Below, piece after piece: positions 36,849 to 48,278 of a stretch of 64,000 bases of DNA (positions are counted from its first letter, which is position 1; each line of letters begins with the position of its first letter). The notes beneath the pieces were generated by a model. That model did no database searches. It saw nothing but the letters and a program-made list of their open reading frames with translations, and had not been told where the DNA came from. A program made the position numbers and the translations under genes. Origin of the DNA: Hawksworthiomyces lignivorus (lineage: Eukaryota > Ascomycota > Sordariomycetes > Ophiostomatales > Ophiostomataceae); assembly GCA_002917075.1 (NCBI GenBank), contig NTMA01000103.1, positions 1 to 64,000 on the forward strand, in the 5' to 3' direction.

Positions 36849-37877
36849 ATGGTGGACTCTAAGGTTGGCATCGTGACCGGTGCTGCTGTAAGTTTCGCAC
36901 TTCCTCCAAAAGAGCGCTTTTGGGTTAGTTTATGGCACCGACCTACGTGCTAAATCTACATAACAGTCTGGCATGGGCAAGGCCCTCGCCACGCACTTTG
37001 CCGCCAAGGGCTGGCGGCTGGCTCTCTTCGACGTCAACGACAAAGTTGGCGAGGAGCTGGGTATGTCCTTTCTCCTCGATGATGTTGATAAAGCCCCAAT
37101 TCCATAGTCTTGCCCATATCTCTCTTCTAACGACTTGCTGCAGCCAAGGAGCTCGGCCCCAACACCTTTTTCGTGCACGTCGACGTGAGCAGCTACGAGT
37201 CGCAGGCCGCCGGCTACCTGGCCGTGTGGAAGCGCTGGGGCCGCCTGGATGCCCTGCTGGCCAATGCCGGCATCGTGGAGCGCTCGTCCCTGTTCATCTT
37301 CCGGCACCGCCACAACGCCGTCGAAGACGTCCCGCCCGCGCCCAACCTGCTCTGCACCGACGTTGACTACAAGGGCGTTCTCTACGGCGTTCAGCTGGCC
37401 ATCCACTTTATGCGCCACAATGCGACGCCTGGCGGCAAGATCGTTGCCACCGCCTCCAATGCCGGTATCCACCCCCATGCCTCGTATCCAGAGTACAACG
37501 GCGCCAAGGCCGCCGTCATCCAGTTCATCCGTGGCACCGGCGAGCTGCTCCAGATCAAAGAGAACATCTACATTAACGCCGTCTGCCCGGGCATCGTTGC
37601 CACCAACATCATCCCGCCAGAGATGGTCGCTGCCGTCAGCAGGGAGTCCCTGACTCCGCTGGACACTATCGTGGGCGCCTACGACAGCCTCCTGGCCGAC
37701 GGCGACACCCGGACGGGTATCATCCTCGAGTGCAGCGGCACGCTGGTCAATGACATCGAGCCGGCCCGTCTCACCTTCAAAAACGGCACGCCTAGCGTGC
37801 GTTCCGTCACTGTATGGGATCCGTTATTCCAGCAGATCCACGGAGAGCCCAGCCAGCTACCAGGGGCGATTCCTTAA
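36849..37877 (+). CDS. Short-chain dehydrogenase (15-PGDH-like SDR)
   Basis: The CDS is join(36849..36887,36967..37060,37144..37877), 288 aa. The first exon is only 39 nt. The glycine motif TGAASGMGKA is split by intron 1, and the join restores it. Other motifs are FDVND after beta-2 (an acidic end that favours NAD over NADP), ANAGI, the serine in TASNAG, the Tyr/Lys pair in YNGAK, and CPGIVATN after the active site. Overall it resembles the 15-hydroxyprostaglandin-dehydrogenase-like SDRs common in fungi. The substrate is unknown. Introns carry GTAAGT and GTATGT donors and CAG acceptors. The gene is not clearly linked to the neighbouring mannosidase. Confidence 0.9.
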
Positions 37878-38607
37878 GTTAGGACTGAGAGGAGTGAAAC
37901 AAGAGCTTGGTGCAGCATGGGCTATTTATTACTATTGTATTTTACCACAATATACGAAATCGAGACGCTCTCTTCATTCTGTCTGTGAGCGGTTTTATAA
38001 CCTTCAGCTACCCCAGCAACAGAGCGTAAAAGGTAGAGAACAGACCCAGAATCATTTCTGATCAAGGTTCCGGTACATATAAGGCAAAAGTAGAGACATG
38101 CGCTTTTTATATGTTTATCCTTCGACATAAGCATCAAGGGGGTATCCTGCTACTTAGTAAATGTTTATTTGTATATGCCGTGTGCATGAGCTCATGCAGC
38201 GGCTGTTCTAATTTTACAGTTCTCTCTGGCAGAGAAAATAGAAGGGGAAAAGGGATAGAATAGAAAAGACTGAATGCCCTCTTCTGCCTGCTAATTTTGG
38301 TACCTTGAATCCTCTCCCTAGTCCTTTTTTTGCGTGCTCTCCACAGCCCATCAGATCCATCAGATGAGGTTTAAACATGAGAAATGCACGACAGCACCAT
38401 AAGCGCCTTAAATGTGAAGTAAAGAGCCATCTTTCCTTTCCCTTGTTCATAGTACATATTTCACAGAAATCAATAAAAAAACTCTTCAACCGAAAGGGGT
38501 ATCTGTTGCCACCAAATTGCAATGTGTCACATTTTACACAAAGAGAATTCCATTTCCCAAGAGAAGCTTGTGGTAAGAGGCCAAATGCTTCTCGCTCGTC
38601 TCGTTGG
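37878..38607. other. Intergenic between convergent genes
   Basis: AT-rich 3' flanks of the dehydrogenase and of the Prp24-like gene. No further feature. Confidence 0.5.
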
Positions 38608-41600
38608 TTAATGACCGTTAACGGTCACATCGACATCCATTTTGTTGTCGGTTTTGTTCTTGTTGACATCATTCATGTCATTATTACCACTCTTAGTTTC
38701 AGCAGTATCATTCTTCTTGGCTTGTTCCGCTGTATCGCTCTTACCAAGAAAGAGAGCGCGAAACTCGGCGTTCGATTTCTTGGGGGGTGCCAGCTCTGCA
38801 TCCGCATTGGTCCCTGTGGTCACTCCATTTGTCGTTCCTTCAACGACTTTCTTGGAGCTCGTTGAAGAAGGCAGGCCTGCAAAAGCGACGCCACGTTTAT
38901 TCCCCTTCCCGCCTAAGACTGGTCGCTTCACGCGCGCAGGTATCAAAGAGGTAGCAGGCGCCATTGTCTTTGCAGGTTTTGATGCTGTTGTTTGGTCGGC
39001 TGCGTGTTTGCTCGTAGGTACCAGCGCGCCACCGGATCGTCGCACATTGCCCTTGTCCACACGGTCGATCCGCACTTCGCCTTTCTCTTTAAAAAGCTCA
39101 GCAACCGTGCCCGTTCGCAACGCGTGATTCTCATCTAACTGAATGCCTTCGAGAGCCAACTGCGCCTTGCCGGCTGTTACCGCATCGGCAAATTCGACAA
39201 TGGCTCCCCCATGGTCGGCGCGCAATACGAGCTTGACGATATGGCCATGGGGCTCCAGCAAAGAGCGGACGCGAGCAATATTAAAAGTGTCAGGTACGCC
39301 AAGCAAAGCGAAGGTGCGGTCCTGTGGAGCATCTTTTACAACGTCTTTCGCCGCCTTGACAGTAGTGTCGTTTTCTTCGGTTTTCTTCACCGTTTCATCA
39401 TCCATCTTATCTGAGGATGTCGGTGTTGCTGACTCGCGAGCAATCGAGGTTTCTCTGGCAGACGGCTTATAATTTCCAGGAACAGCGAGCTCTACTTGCA
39501 GGATCTGTGACCCAAGTTTTGCGTTGTTCAGCTCTGTCACAGCACGCGTCGCATCTTCCTTCGTTTGGAATACCACAAACGCCGAGCCGCGGCTGCGGCC
39601 AGCAAGGTTACGCAGTAAACGGACACGTTCAACGTTTCCTTGTTTAGCAAACAGCTCTTGAAGAGCTTGCTCATCGACATCGAATCCAAGATTTTTCACA
39701 TGCACCTCGCGGCCTTCTTCTGTGGCACCTTCCCTCGCCTTCTTTGCCGTTGGATCGGAATATTTAGCTGATAACTTGTAACGGCCCTCAAGTATATTTC
39801 CATCGAGCTGCAGGGCCTTGGCGGCGGAATCGGCATCACGAAACGAAACATAACAAAAGCGCCGATGAGCATTATATTTCAAGCTAGGCCAGCGAATGCC
39901 AAAGATTTTTCCACAGTTCTCGAAAAGATCACGGATGTAGGCGTCGTCTGCTGTCGGCGGGAAATTTGTCACATAAAGGGTGACTCCGGTGGCCGCCTTT
40001 ACGGAAATAGTCCGGTCTCCAAAGTATTTTCCATCTCGAATCAGAGCTGACTGGACGTCTTCAACGGACCGGAATTCGACCAATGCCACGGCGGACTTGC
40101 CATCATCGTCTTTCTCAAGCTGAATGTTGTTGACATGCCCATAGTCCCGGAAGTACTGGCGGAGCTTGGTGATCGTAACATCCGCAGGGAGGTTGGACAC
40201 ATACACGGAAGTATTCTCGCGATCGCGCTTGAGAGCTGCTTGTTCCTGTTTCGGAACATTCTCAGCATCTCCGCCGTTCTTCGCTCGTTTAGCAGCCGAC
40301 TCTATGGGCTCATCCATCACGTTTGCTTCCCACTTCCTCTTGACCCCGGACGGAGACTCCTGCGGAGCATGCCGGTCACTATCCTCAGGGGCTTGCGATT
40401 CGAGCGTAGATGGTTCTGCTCTAGACTGAACCTCGGCATAGGCTTGTGCATGGGCCTGTGCTTGTGTCTGTGCTTGGGCTTGTGCTTCTGCTTGGGAAGC
40501 TTGTAAAGCTGCAGCTTCTTTGCGCTGCTGGTTTAGTATTTTCTGTAGCTTATGGACTTCGTCCATAGCGCCACGAAGGACGTCGGAGCTCTCGAAATCG
40601 TTGCAATGCTTAACATAGATATCAATGATGCGCTCAGGCCAATTTAGGTGCGGGTCTTGCAGAGCGCGGCGTAAAACACGAGCTGGTCGTGTCGGAGCGC
40701 GCAGTGACCGCGCAGTCGAAGCGGGCGTGGGACTGCGACCAGTCCCCTTTTGTGAATGAAAAAGATTCATCTCCCACATGTAGTAGCTAAGCCAAAAGCT
40801 ATAATCGTGAGCAAGAAGCTCTTTCTTTGCCAGCTTCTCCCAATGATCACGTGCTTCCTCAATGGCGCCGTGCTTTTCGGTAAGGTGGTAGATCATGATG
40901 CGCTCCAGGCGGTAGTTTGGGTCTCCTTGAAAAGCACTCCCAAAACGGCGCTCGCCCCAGACCTGCACAGCTTCTAGAGCGGCAACTAGGCCGGAATCGG
41001 CGAGATCAATGGCCTCGTCGGATGCATTTGGATCCATGGCAGAACGACGCAGATAGCCACACCAAGCCGCGTACATATCCACAACAGCAGCCATGCCGTC
41101 GCGATCAAGCGAGCTGTTTGTGGCGGCATGCTTGATGCGTTCCATGTCTGAGAAGCTGAGGCCAGCCTGCTCGCCACAAATGATGTAACGCGCCCAAAGA
41201 TTGCCGGACCAGGGACAGTGCTGCACAGCACGCTGAAGGATATCGAGACTGTTCGGTAGGACGCGTGCAACATCTTCATTTCTGCTGGAGCCATCGCCGA
41301 TGTCGCCGCGCAACTGCGAAACAAATGCGACGAAGTCAATCCACGCTACTTCGTCAGTCTGAAACACGCTTGTTAGTGCGCGAGAAAACAGGCCTAGTGC
41401 TACACGAATCGAAGTAATCTTGTCGTTGGTCTCGGCCTCTGCGGCAGCGACTTCCCAGTCCAGATATTTTGCCATAGCCTCTCGGTGAGCCAGATCATCG
41501 CCCGTGCGAACGGCAGCACGTAACGCCATCTCCATAGGGTCTCGCTGCTCGTAGATGTGCCGTGCGGCGCGGGACTGTTCGGTCACAGCCCGCATGGTTT

Positions 41601-42129
41601 CTTCGTAAGCGGCGGGGTTGTATTCAGATAAGAAAGAGGAGAAAGCCGAGGATGTGTCCTCCCAGGTGGCGTGCGGTATTGTTAGGCGGTTTCGATAGAG
41701 ATGCGTAATGCGCCTGACGCCCACTGCAGTGCGCGATCCATCTAGCAACTCTCGTTCCAGCGCGATCCATCTGTTCCACAGCTCATGGCTGTCACTGAGG
41801 CGGTATTTGGTGGCCTCGTGGCCCTCGCTCCACAGATGGAGAGCGGCATCGAGAGAAAAGAAATCTGCGGCAGCAACCTGTTCGTCCGGTGGCCAGCTGG
41901 CGACACGCCTACTGCGCTGCCTGCACTCTAGGTAGAGAGACCAAAAGTAGTCGCAGTATGCGATCCAAACACGTATGCTTCCCGGTTCGGCGTTGACGGC
42001 GGAGCGGTATAGCTCGACGATATGAATTCGCTGCTCGAGGCTGTGCGCGCTCCGCCGCTGCTGATCGATGAAATCGAGCCAACTGTCTTCGCCTACCGGC
42101 GGAGGCGGAGGGGGAGGAGGGCTCGCCAT
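38608..42129 (-). CDS. PRP24: Prp24/SART3-like U4/U6 snRNP assembly factor
   Basis: A single open frame of 1173 aa without introns. The protein should anneal U4 and U6 snRNAs during spliceosome recycling in the nucleus. About residues 1-560 form a helical HAT-repeat region (for example LDFIDQQRRS, WIAYCDYFW, LWARYIICG). A low-complexity Ala-Gln stretch and basic NLS-like segments follow. RRMs begin near residue 641 (SVYVSNLP), 715 (TLYVTNFPP) and 807 (EVHVKNLGF), and a more divergent one begins near 939 (FALLGVPD). Near 1114 the sequence NAEFRALFLGK matches the C-terminal SNFFL-type box that binds the Lsm ring in Prp24. HAT repeats plus RRMs are the SART3 layout, while four RRMs are as in yeast Prp24. 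The ATG at 42129 is the first in frame. Confidence 0.9.
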   Translation of the reverse strand: MASPPPPPPPPVGEDSWLDFIDQQRRSAHSLEQRIHIVELYRSAVNAEPGSIRVWIAYCDYFWSLYLECRQRSRRVASWPPDEQVAAADFFSLDAALHLWSEGHEATKYRLSDSHELWNRWIALERELLDGSRTAVGVRRITHLYRNRLTIPHATWEDTSSAFSSFLSEYNPAAYEETMRAVTEQSRAARHIYEQRDPMEMALRAAVRTGDDLAHREAMAKYLDWEVAAAEAETNDKITSIRVALGLFSRALTSVFQTDEVAWIDFVAFVSQLRGDIGDGSSRNEDVARVLPNSLDILQRAVQHCPWSGNLWARYIICGEQAGLSFSDMERIKHAATNSSLDRDGMAAVVDMYAAWCGYLRRSAMDPNASDEAIDLADSGLVAALEAVQVWGERRFGSAFQGDPNYRLERIMIYHLTEKHGAIEEARDHWEKLAKKELLAHDYSFWLSYYMWEMNLFHSQKGTGRSPTPASTARSLRAPTRPARVLRRALQDPHLNWPERIIDIYVKHCNDFESSDVLRGAMDEVHKLQKILNQQRKEAAALQASQAEAQAQAQTQAQAHAQAYAEVQSRAEPSTLESQAPEDSDRHAPQESPSGVKRKWEANVMDEPIESAAKRAKNGGDAENVPKQEQAALKRDRENTSVYVSNLPADVTITKLRQYFRDYGHVNNIQLEKDDDGKSAVALVEFRSVEDVQSALIRDGKYFGDRTISVKAATGVTLYVTNFPPTADDAYIRDLFENCGKIFGIRWPSLKYNAHRRFCYVSFRDADSAAKALQLDGNILEGRYKLSAKYSDPTAKKAREGATEEGREVHVKNLGFDVDEQALQELFAKQGNVERVRLLRNLAGRSRGSAFVVFQTKEDATRAVTELNNAKLGSQILQVELAVPGNYKPSARETSIARESATPTSSDKMDDETVKKTEENDTTVKAAKDVVKDAPQDRTFALLGVPDTFNIARVRSLLEPHGHIVKLVLRADHGGAIVEFADAVTAGKAQLALEGIQLDENHALRTGTVAELFKEKGEVRIDRVDKGNVRRSGGALVPTSKHAADQTTASKPAKTMAPATSLIPARVKRPVLGGKGNKRGVAFAGLPSSTSSKKVVEGTTNGVTTGTNADAELAPPKKSNAEFRALFLGKSDTAEQAKKNDTAETKSGNNDMNDVNKNKTDNKMDVDVTVNGH

Positions 42130-45100
42130 TGTCGCTGGGAGTTGAGAAGAGAGAAGGGAGCTGGAGAGTCTGGAACCATCGGTTTTTTGACTCGCGTGAG
42201 ACAGGGGAGCTGAAGGTGAGAAGAGGAGGGGTGGAGAAAAATCTGAGAGGATGGGAGAAAAAGAGTAACGAAGAGCTCAAAAACCGAGGAAAAGTAGCCT
42301 TTCGTTTCTCTTCCCTTTGGATTTTCTTCCTTCTATGTTTCTGCTGCCACTCTATTGGGGAGATTTCTTTCTTTTTTTTTTTTGTTCCCCTTTCGGTCTG
42401 CGATTCTAGCTATTTTGCGGAGACAGAAGCGAGCTCTGTTAGTGCGGGAGACCGAGGGAAAGGAAAAAGAAGGTTAAGCCAGAAAAAAGTCTACGGCAAA
42501 AGAGAGATGAAGGATAATAGGGTCTGCCTACAGGGGTTTAGCTGGGGGGGATCGCAACGGCAGCGAGATGGAATTAAGAGTGTATTCGGAGGAGAGATTG
42601 TAAAGAAAAAGATGCAGAACGCGGGAAAAAAAAAAAAAAAGCAAGAAAAAAAAAAAACATAAATAAAAATAATAAATAAAAAAGAAAGAAAAAGAGAAAG
42701 AGCAAAGTAGGACAAAACAATCAGGGAAAGATGACGACTCCCTTCCCCGTTTGTTGTGGCTACTTGGCCTGGCTCTGGTGGTAAATGGTCGTATTGGCGG
42801 CAGTACGAGTTCAGTAGTGTGGCCTGGCTGTATTATGTGGAGTGTGTGTGGAAGGCTAACTGCAAGGAAGGCGTGGAGCCGGGGATTGGCAAGGGAAGGA
42901 AAAGAAAAATTAAGGCAGCTGCGATGGGTACACAGATGGTGTTTGATGGATGGAGTTATCAGTGGACTGTCGTTGGCGTGGCCCTTCGCTCCATCCTTCA
43001 TCTTTAGTTGTCTCTTGTTCCTTCCCTCTTTGCTTGTTAGTCAGGCGTTGGTGGTCTGTTTGCCTTGCTTCAGCGAAAGAAAATGGTAGGAACGCGTTCC
43101 AGCATAGCGGATTGGTAGGCAAAAGTGGAGCTTCTGGGTCTTTTGGGTGGGCTTTTAGATGGGATGCCCTTTGGTGGGCAAGCATGGCGCATTTGACGAG
43201 TATTACGGAGTAGGTACATACTCAACCCCGACAGCTGCAGCGGGGGGGGCATTAACACGGATAGGCTGTAATGACTGGGGAATTCTAGTGTCTGTCTCAG
43301 GGGACAGGCAATTTAACAAAAAAAAAAAAAACAACGGAACTCTCGAGACCTCGATATGTCGCTAGAGTCCCGCAGAAGCCGCTAGCGGGCGCACTCAAAA
43401 TTATCGGATGTTTCTGACGTAGTGATGAAAAGAAGAGGGGATTTCATTGGCGGCTGTCTGCGAAATTGGCGACAGACATTTTGCACGGTTTTCTTCTGTG
43501 CGCGCTTTCTTTTATGCGGGATGGCACCGATGGCTAGGCACAGCATTTGTAGTTTCTTCTTCTGTCAGGACATCTCTTTTATCAGATTGTACCTTCCAAA
43601 CCTGTAGACGAAAAACATCATCCGTATATTTTGTATATATCTACGCGTACTATGCGCACATGCATATAGCATTTGAGAGACATGCGCGATTCAATTAGCA
43701 AGAACAATAGCTGCGTCCCATGTACCAGAAACCTCATCTCGCGCACAAACACGGGGAGAGAAGCATATCCGCATCTCAGAATGCTTGGCTATGTGTGTCC
43801 CTGTCTTCTGTTGCGCAGGCGGGCTGGGTTTACCATCTGGTTGGTGTCCTACAGTAAACGGCATTGAGATGAATTCACATATGGTCCATCTTTACTCTGC
43901 TTCACCCTCACCTACATCATGTGAAGTGTAGGCTTATAAACAAGGGGAATGGACATCAATCCTCTCATGAGCGCTACGTTGCAATAACACCATGTAATAC
44001 GCGGGGGCATTAGGTACGTACGTGTATTGCGAACAGATTCGCGACCGCGTTGCAGGCGGCAGTCTCGACCTGACTGTGGATGGTGCGGGCAACCCAAATT
44101 TCGCCAGCTTGACGGTACCCAAAATCGCGTTCCTCAGGATGAGGCCAGGTTCCATGGAAGTCTAGCTCATCGCCGATCGTTACTCTATTTACTCGTGCAG
44201 TACATGACGAAATCCTGTTAAGGTCAGGCGTAGTAAGGGTCCAAGAATCCAGTGTCCACTCAACGCCACACCTAAAGGTACTCTCTTCGACGTACAAATA
44301 CGGAATAAGCGAGCCACGGAGCGGAACGATAGATACACATTGCCTGTACTCTGTTACCCAGTAGGCTTATAGGCAGACTCGAAATGAGTCGCGCTCTCCT
44401 TTCACGCGGCAGATTCAGTGCGAGAGCCAGTGCGAGAGCCAGTGCGAGAGCCCGTGCGAGAGCCCGAAAACCTTGTCCACTAATATACGTACTCTTCTCC
44501 ACCTACGGTACCCAGCGGTTGGATTGCCTCTTTGTCCACCTCTCGTCTCAGGTGGATGTAGCGGCTGTATTAGCTAGTTTTATATGCGGAGTGTGTGCAT
44601 TCGGGATATTTACCGCCAGCAGCCGCCTGTTTTCATTGCTCTATCCATAGTGGTTAAGCCTATGTACATGTGCAAATAGGATAGAACCGAGCAAGACAGG
44701 GTTTGCGCAGGTAACCTGGATTGCTAATGCACGGCTGGCATAGCCTAGCAATTTTTGCTGCTCCCCTTTGGCTCGCTGTGTCTATTTTCCCTTTCCCATT
44801 TCTTTCCCCTTTTATTACCATTCATAGTACGTGGAACAGATAGATCAAGGGCCTAACCTGTTCCAGATCCACGTGATAAGATTTGGTGCCGATCTTGCCG
44901 ATCGACTTTGTAAGAGAAAGAATAGGCTCTGAGGCAGTGAGGGGAGGAAAAAGACGTTATTTGGTGAAAACGGCTTTAGAACGCGCTTTATTAGAGTGTT
45001 TTTCTTTAGGTGTCTTTAACTGTCGTGCCGCATTACACACACAGATGAATAACACCTCTGTGATAAGAGTTTCTCCCATTGATCCCATCCATTTCACTAA

Positions 45101-46784
45101 GTGGGACAGAGTTGTGCAGGAAAGAAAGAAAAATGAGAGGGAGCACATCCCCGATCCGCGCTTAGGTGGAAGGCCGTCTTGGGCACGGCAGCCGGTCAGG
45201 CAAGGATGACCCAAGAGACTGCGATACTACAAGCATCTGGATATGCAAACATCAGAAAGTCGATATGCTAGAACACGTAGACTTATCGAATAGACGTATT
45301 CCTTTGTTATTCCAGGACTTTCCCTTTTCTAATTGAACGCCCGCGCTCTTGGTTGCTACGAAGGTGGCCCTTCTCCTCTGGGAAACGGAGCGTGCGAGGG
45401 ACGGCTGAATCTCTGCTGAAAGGGGGAAAATAAGGAAAAATACGAGAAGACCTTGCAAACCCCAAGACGTGCGATGACGTCGTCCCGCATTGGCGGCTTT
45501 GTTAGGCTCTAAGGGTTGTCTACATTATCTGTGTTCTAGACCTCACCCTGCTACCGGCCAACCAAATAGTCCGTTAAAAGTCAGGGCAATTCAAAACTCC
45601 TCTTTTCCCTTTGCTACGCAGAATATGGGAAACGAGAAAGCCAGACGCATCGCTCAAGAGAAGCAAACGAAAAAGAAAAGTGCAAATTAAGCGGAGAGGG
45701 AATGGGGGTCTATGATTGGTTGCTAGATGTTGAGATTGCGAGGCCAATATTTTCCCGGCTTTTCGTTGTGTTTCTCTCTGGCTGATGCACTTTTTTACTG
45801 GGGACAGCACGGCTATCCGGCATGCAGCTGGGAGGAAATCAGTGGCCATAGTACAATTTGAGTCTCATCCCTGAACATCACATTTCCCATGGGTCTCGCC
45901 CACCTGCAGATCTGGGAATCAGGGAATCCGCAGAATAACGTTTTTCTCCTCTCTGGCTATTCATTCGTCTATTGCAAGTACTTTCTTGCACGGAAAGTCT
46001 CCCGTTCTTCCCAGAGACACTTAGTAGATTGATGCAGACTGCTATTGTACGTAGTGTACGGAATGCGAGATGTCTAGTTGCGGAGGACTTTCATCACTGC
46101 GATAGCCATTCCCATGCTTCTTATACAGCACCATGCAATATGCTGAGGTCCAATCTGTCCTCGTTCGAGTTTGGTGAATGTACTTATTGAAAGGCATGCG
46201 GCACCAGAGACAGGCCCAGTTTGGCAAGCAGGTAAGGTGGACACAGCGGTTGTACGCTACTGACTCTTTCGCGACTTGCCAAATAATCTATCAGTTCGAT
46301 AGATGCTCGGCCACAAGACCCATAACTGATCACATTTGCGCTGTGAAAGGTGCTACAGCAGTGCCGTGAAGGATTCTGGCTTTCGTGTGAGAAAGCCACA
46401 ACCAACGAATCAGTGCGCAAATGCGTGTAAATTACTGTGTTGCCTGCCTAGCCTGCTGCCTGCCTCCGGTCGCGTTAGCTTACTGAAATTGTTGGTGCAT
46501 TTGCCTGCCTTTCACAGTGTGCCAGGAAGTGCAGGAAGCAGGTTTCCAGTCTCACGTGATTCAGATCAGCTCGTATACCTGTTGAGATGATGACAACCCC
46601 TTTTCTAACTGTACAGAATATACAGAAGACAAGCGATTACTTCTGTCTTTCCGATGTACATGGTAGAACAGGACAATTCTAGAGTGAAACTTTACGAAAC
46701 GCTGAATCGGCTCGGTTTTTACTGCTAGATTAGCGCCTCTCGGTCTCCAAAAGCTTGTTGCGGTGTTTCCATTCCTAACCAAAC
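42130..46784. other. Long intergenic region, 4.7 kb, mostly unexplained
   Basis: The first 600 bp are purine- and A-rich (upstream of the minus-strand Prp24 gene), with A runs near 42630-42660 and 43317-43332. An exon-like frame (minus, 44022-44271) and a repetitive short frame (plus, 44384-44650) are the only noteworthy parts. Neither can be named. Confidence 0.4.
44413..44466 (+). repeat. 12-bp/6-bp tandem repeat (GTGCGAGAGCC-like)
   Basis: Tandem copies of a GC-rich unit of 12 bases. The array lies in a short open frame where it would encode Arg-Ala-Ser-Ala and Arg-Ala repeats. Confidence 0.8.
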
Positions 46785-48278
46785 ATGCCGAAGCGAACGA
46801 GGTCCGGTGAACCAGTTCCCATCTTCGGTCGGCATCATGTCGGCATCCAAAAGCCTGCGCACCTAAAAATAGATGTTAAAATCCCAGCGCCGGATGGAAG
46901 CGGCAAGAGGCCAGACGTGATCGCAACCGTCCAGCCCTTGCGGCCTGTGGCAACTACAGCTGGCCGACCGCAGGAGCTAACGCTGACGCTGAAGGTGCGT
47001 GTTTTGTTGGGCGGCGACTGTAGAAACCCCTCTCTGGACTATGGATATGGTGTGGATGAGGCACTAAACGCTTCGTCTCGCACATGCGACGTTTTGGAGG
47101 CGAGCTGGAGTGATGCTGGGGTCAGTCATGGTTTGCGAAAATCGGCGTTTCCAGCGACTGGGGTAGCCTTCCAGCGGCAAGATGGCGAGGTTCCCATAGA
47201 GCGGCAAGATATTGGAAATCGTCGGAAGCGATTAAAGCAGCACCAAGATACAGCTCGACTAGATGGCAGATGTGTTCCACCAGGACAACAGCCAAGAGCC
47301 TCCGCGAACTTGGACGGTGGCAGCAATCTCGTGACATATGCGTTGCCAGTCTCAACACAGCCTTTTGTTCCTGAGATTGTTGTCAAGCCGAGTGTAACGA
47401 AGGTGATGGGCAGTGGAAAGTCGGGTGCCTGGACAGCAACCAGCTTTCGACCTCCAAAGGGGGTGGGCAAGCCGGTGGGGGAATATGGACCGGGCCTGCA
47501 CGCATCCCTTCCGTGTGTGGATGTTTCTTCTACGAAAGCAAAAGGCCAGAATAGAAACGCTTTTCCCATACCAGATGCAGCTGGTTCAAGTTCTAACTTA
47601 AATGCGGGCATACATAACGACCTCGACATGCAACAAGATGTGGGCCGAGTTTATGCGAACACACTGGTCGTAGTCGCGAGCGGAGCCTGCGTTAAGACGG
47701 GCGAAGCAGTGACAGGCGTCCGTGTGAATTCTTCGTTCGGAGAGAGTGACCTTGATTCACCAGCCGGCTGGGCTTTTACGCACAAGCCTGGCGACGACAT
47801 TATCGTTTCGGGCGTAGTCGGACAGCGAGGACCAGATGGACAACATCACAAGGCCACACGCCACCGGGCCGACATCCGAGCAGTGCTGGCGGCCCTCGAG
47901 TATCACGATTGGGTGCGTCAGGACGGTGTCGACCGAATTGTGTTGGTGACAGCATCGCACTACATAACCAAGGGGCTGACAGTGTGGCTACGTGATTGGG
48001 CAGGACGGCAGTGGCGCACAGAGCAGAACGTCCCGGTGCAAAACCAAGACCTCTGGCAGCGGGTTAGCGATGCGATGGGGAGGTATGCCCGGGCTGGCTG
48101 TGAGGTGAGCGTATGGCATGTCCCGCGGGCCCAACTCGGTACAAAAGTTGAAGTAGCAGCTAAAAGGGCGGCACGAGAACGGGGCGTGCGGCCACTTGTC
48201 ACCTGGGCCGAAGACGAATTCCTTGCTCGTGGCAGTTCAATTGACCGGATGCAAACTTCGCAACAGCTTGTGTATTGA
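46785..48278 (+). CDS. RNase H-fold protein lacking catalytic residues
   Basis: Intronless, 497 aa. The N-terminal half (1-290) is low in recognisable motifs, rich in Gly, Pro and basic residues. From about residue 293 there is an RNase H type I fold: strand 1 LVVVASGACVKTG, helix RHRADIRAVLAALE, strand VLVTASHYITKG, the WRT and NQDLWQ segment seen in fungal RNase HI domains, and the final AAKRAARE helix. The family uses four acidic residues. Here position one is Ser299, the helix glutamate is Asp363, the third aspartate is Ala390 and the last is Val457. The fold therefore looks kept while the active site is lost. It may be a binding protein or a fading gene. It sits at the edge of a gene-poor region. 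Confidence 0.75.
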   Translation: MPKRTRSGEPVPIFGRHHVGIQKPAHLKIDVKIPAPDGSGKRPDVIATVQPLRPVATTAGRPQELTLTLKVRVLLGGDCRNPSLDYGYGVDEALNASSRTCDVLEASWSDAGVSHGLRKSAFPATGVAFQRQDGEVPIERQDIGNRRKRLKQHQDTARLDGRCVPPGQQPRASANLDGGSNLVTYALPVSTQPFVPEIVVKPSVTKVMGSGKSGAWTATSFRPPKGVGKPVGEYGPGLHASLPCVDVSSTKAKGQNRNAFPIPDAAGSSSNLNAGIHNDLDMQQDVGRVYANTLVVVASGACVKTGEAVTGVRVNSSFGESDLDSPAGWAFTHKPGDDIIVSGVVGQRGPDGQHHKATRHRADIRAVLAALEYHDWVRQDGVDRIVLVTASHYITKGLTVWLRDWAGRQWRTEQNVPVQNQDLWQRVSDAMGRYARAGCEVSVWHVPRAQLGTKVEVAAKRAARERGVRPLVTWAEDEFLARGSSIDRMQTSQQLVY

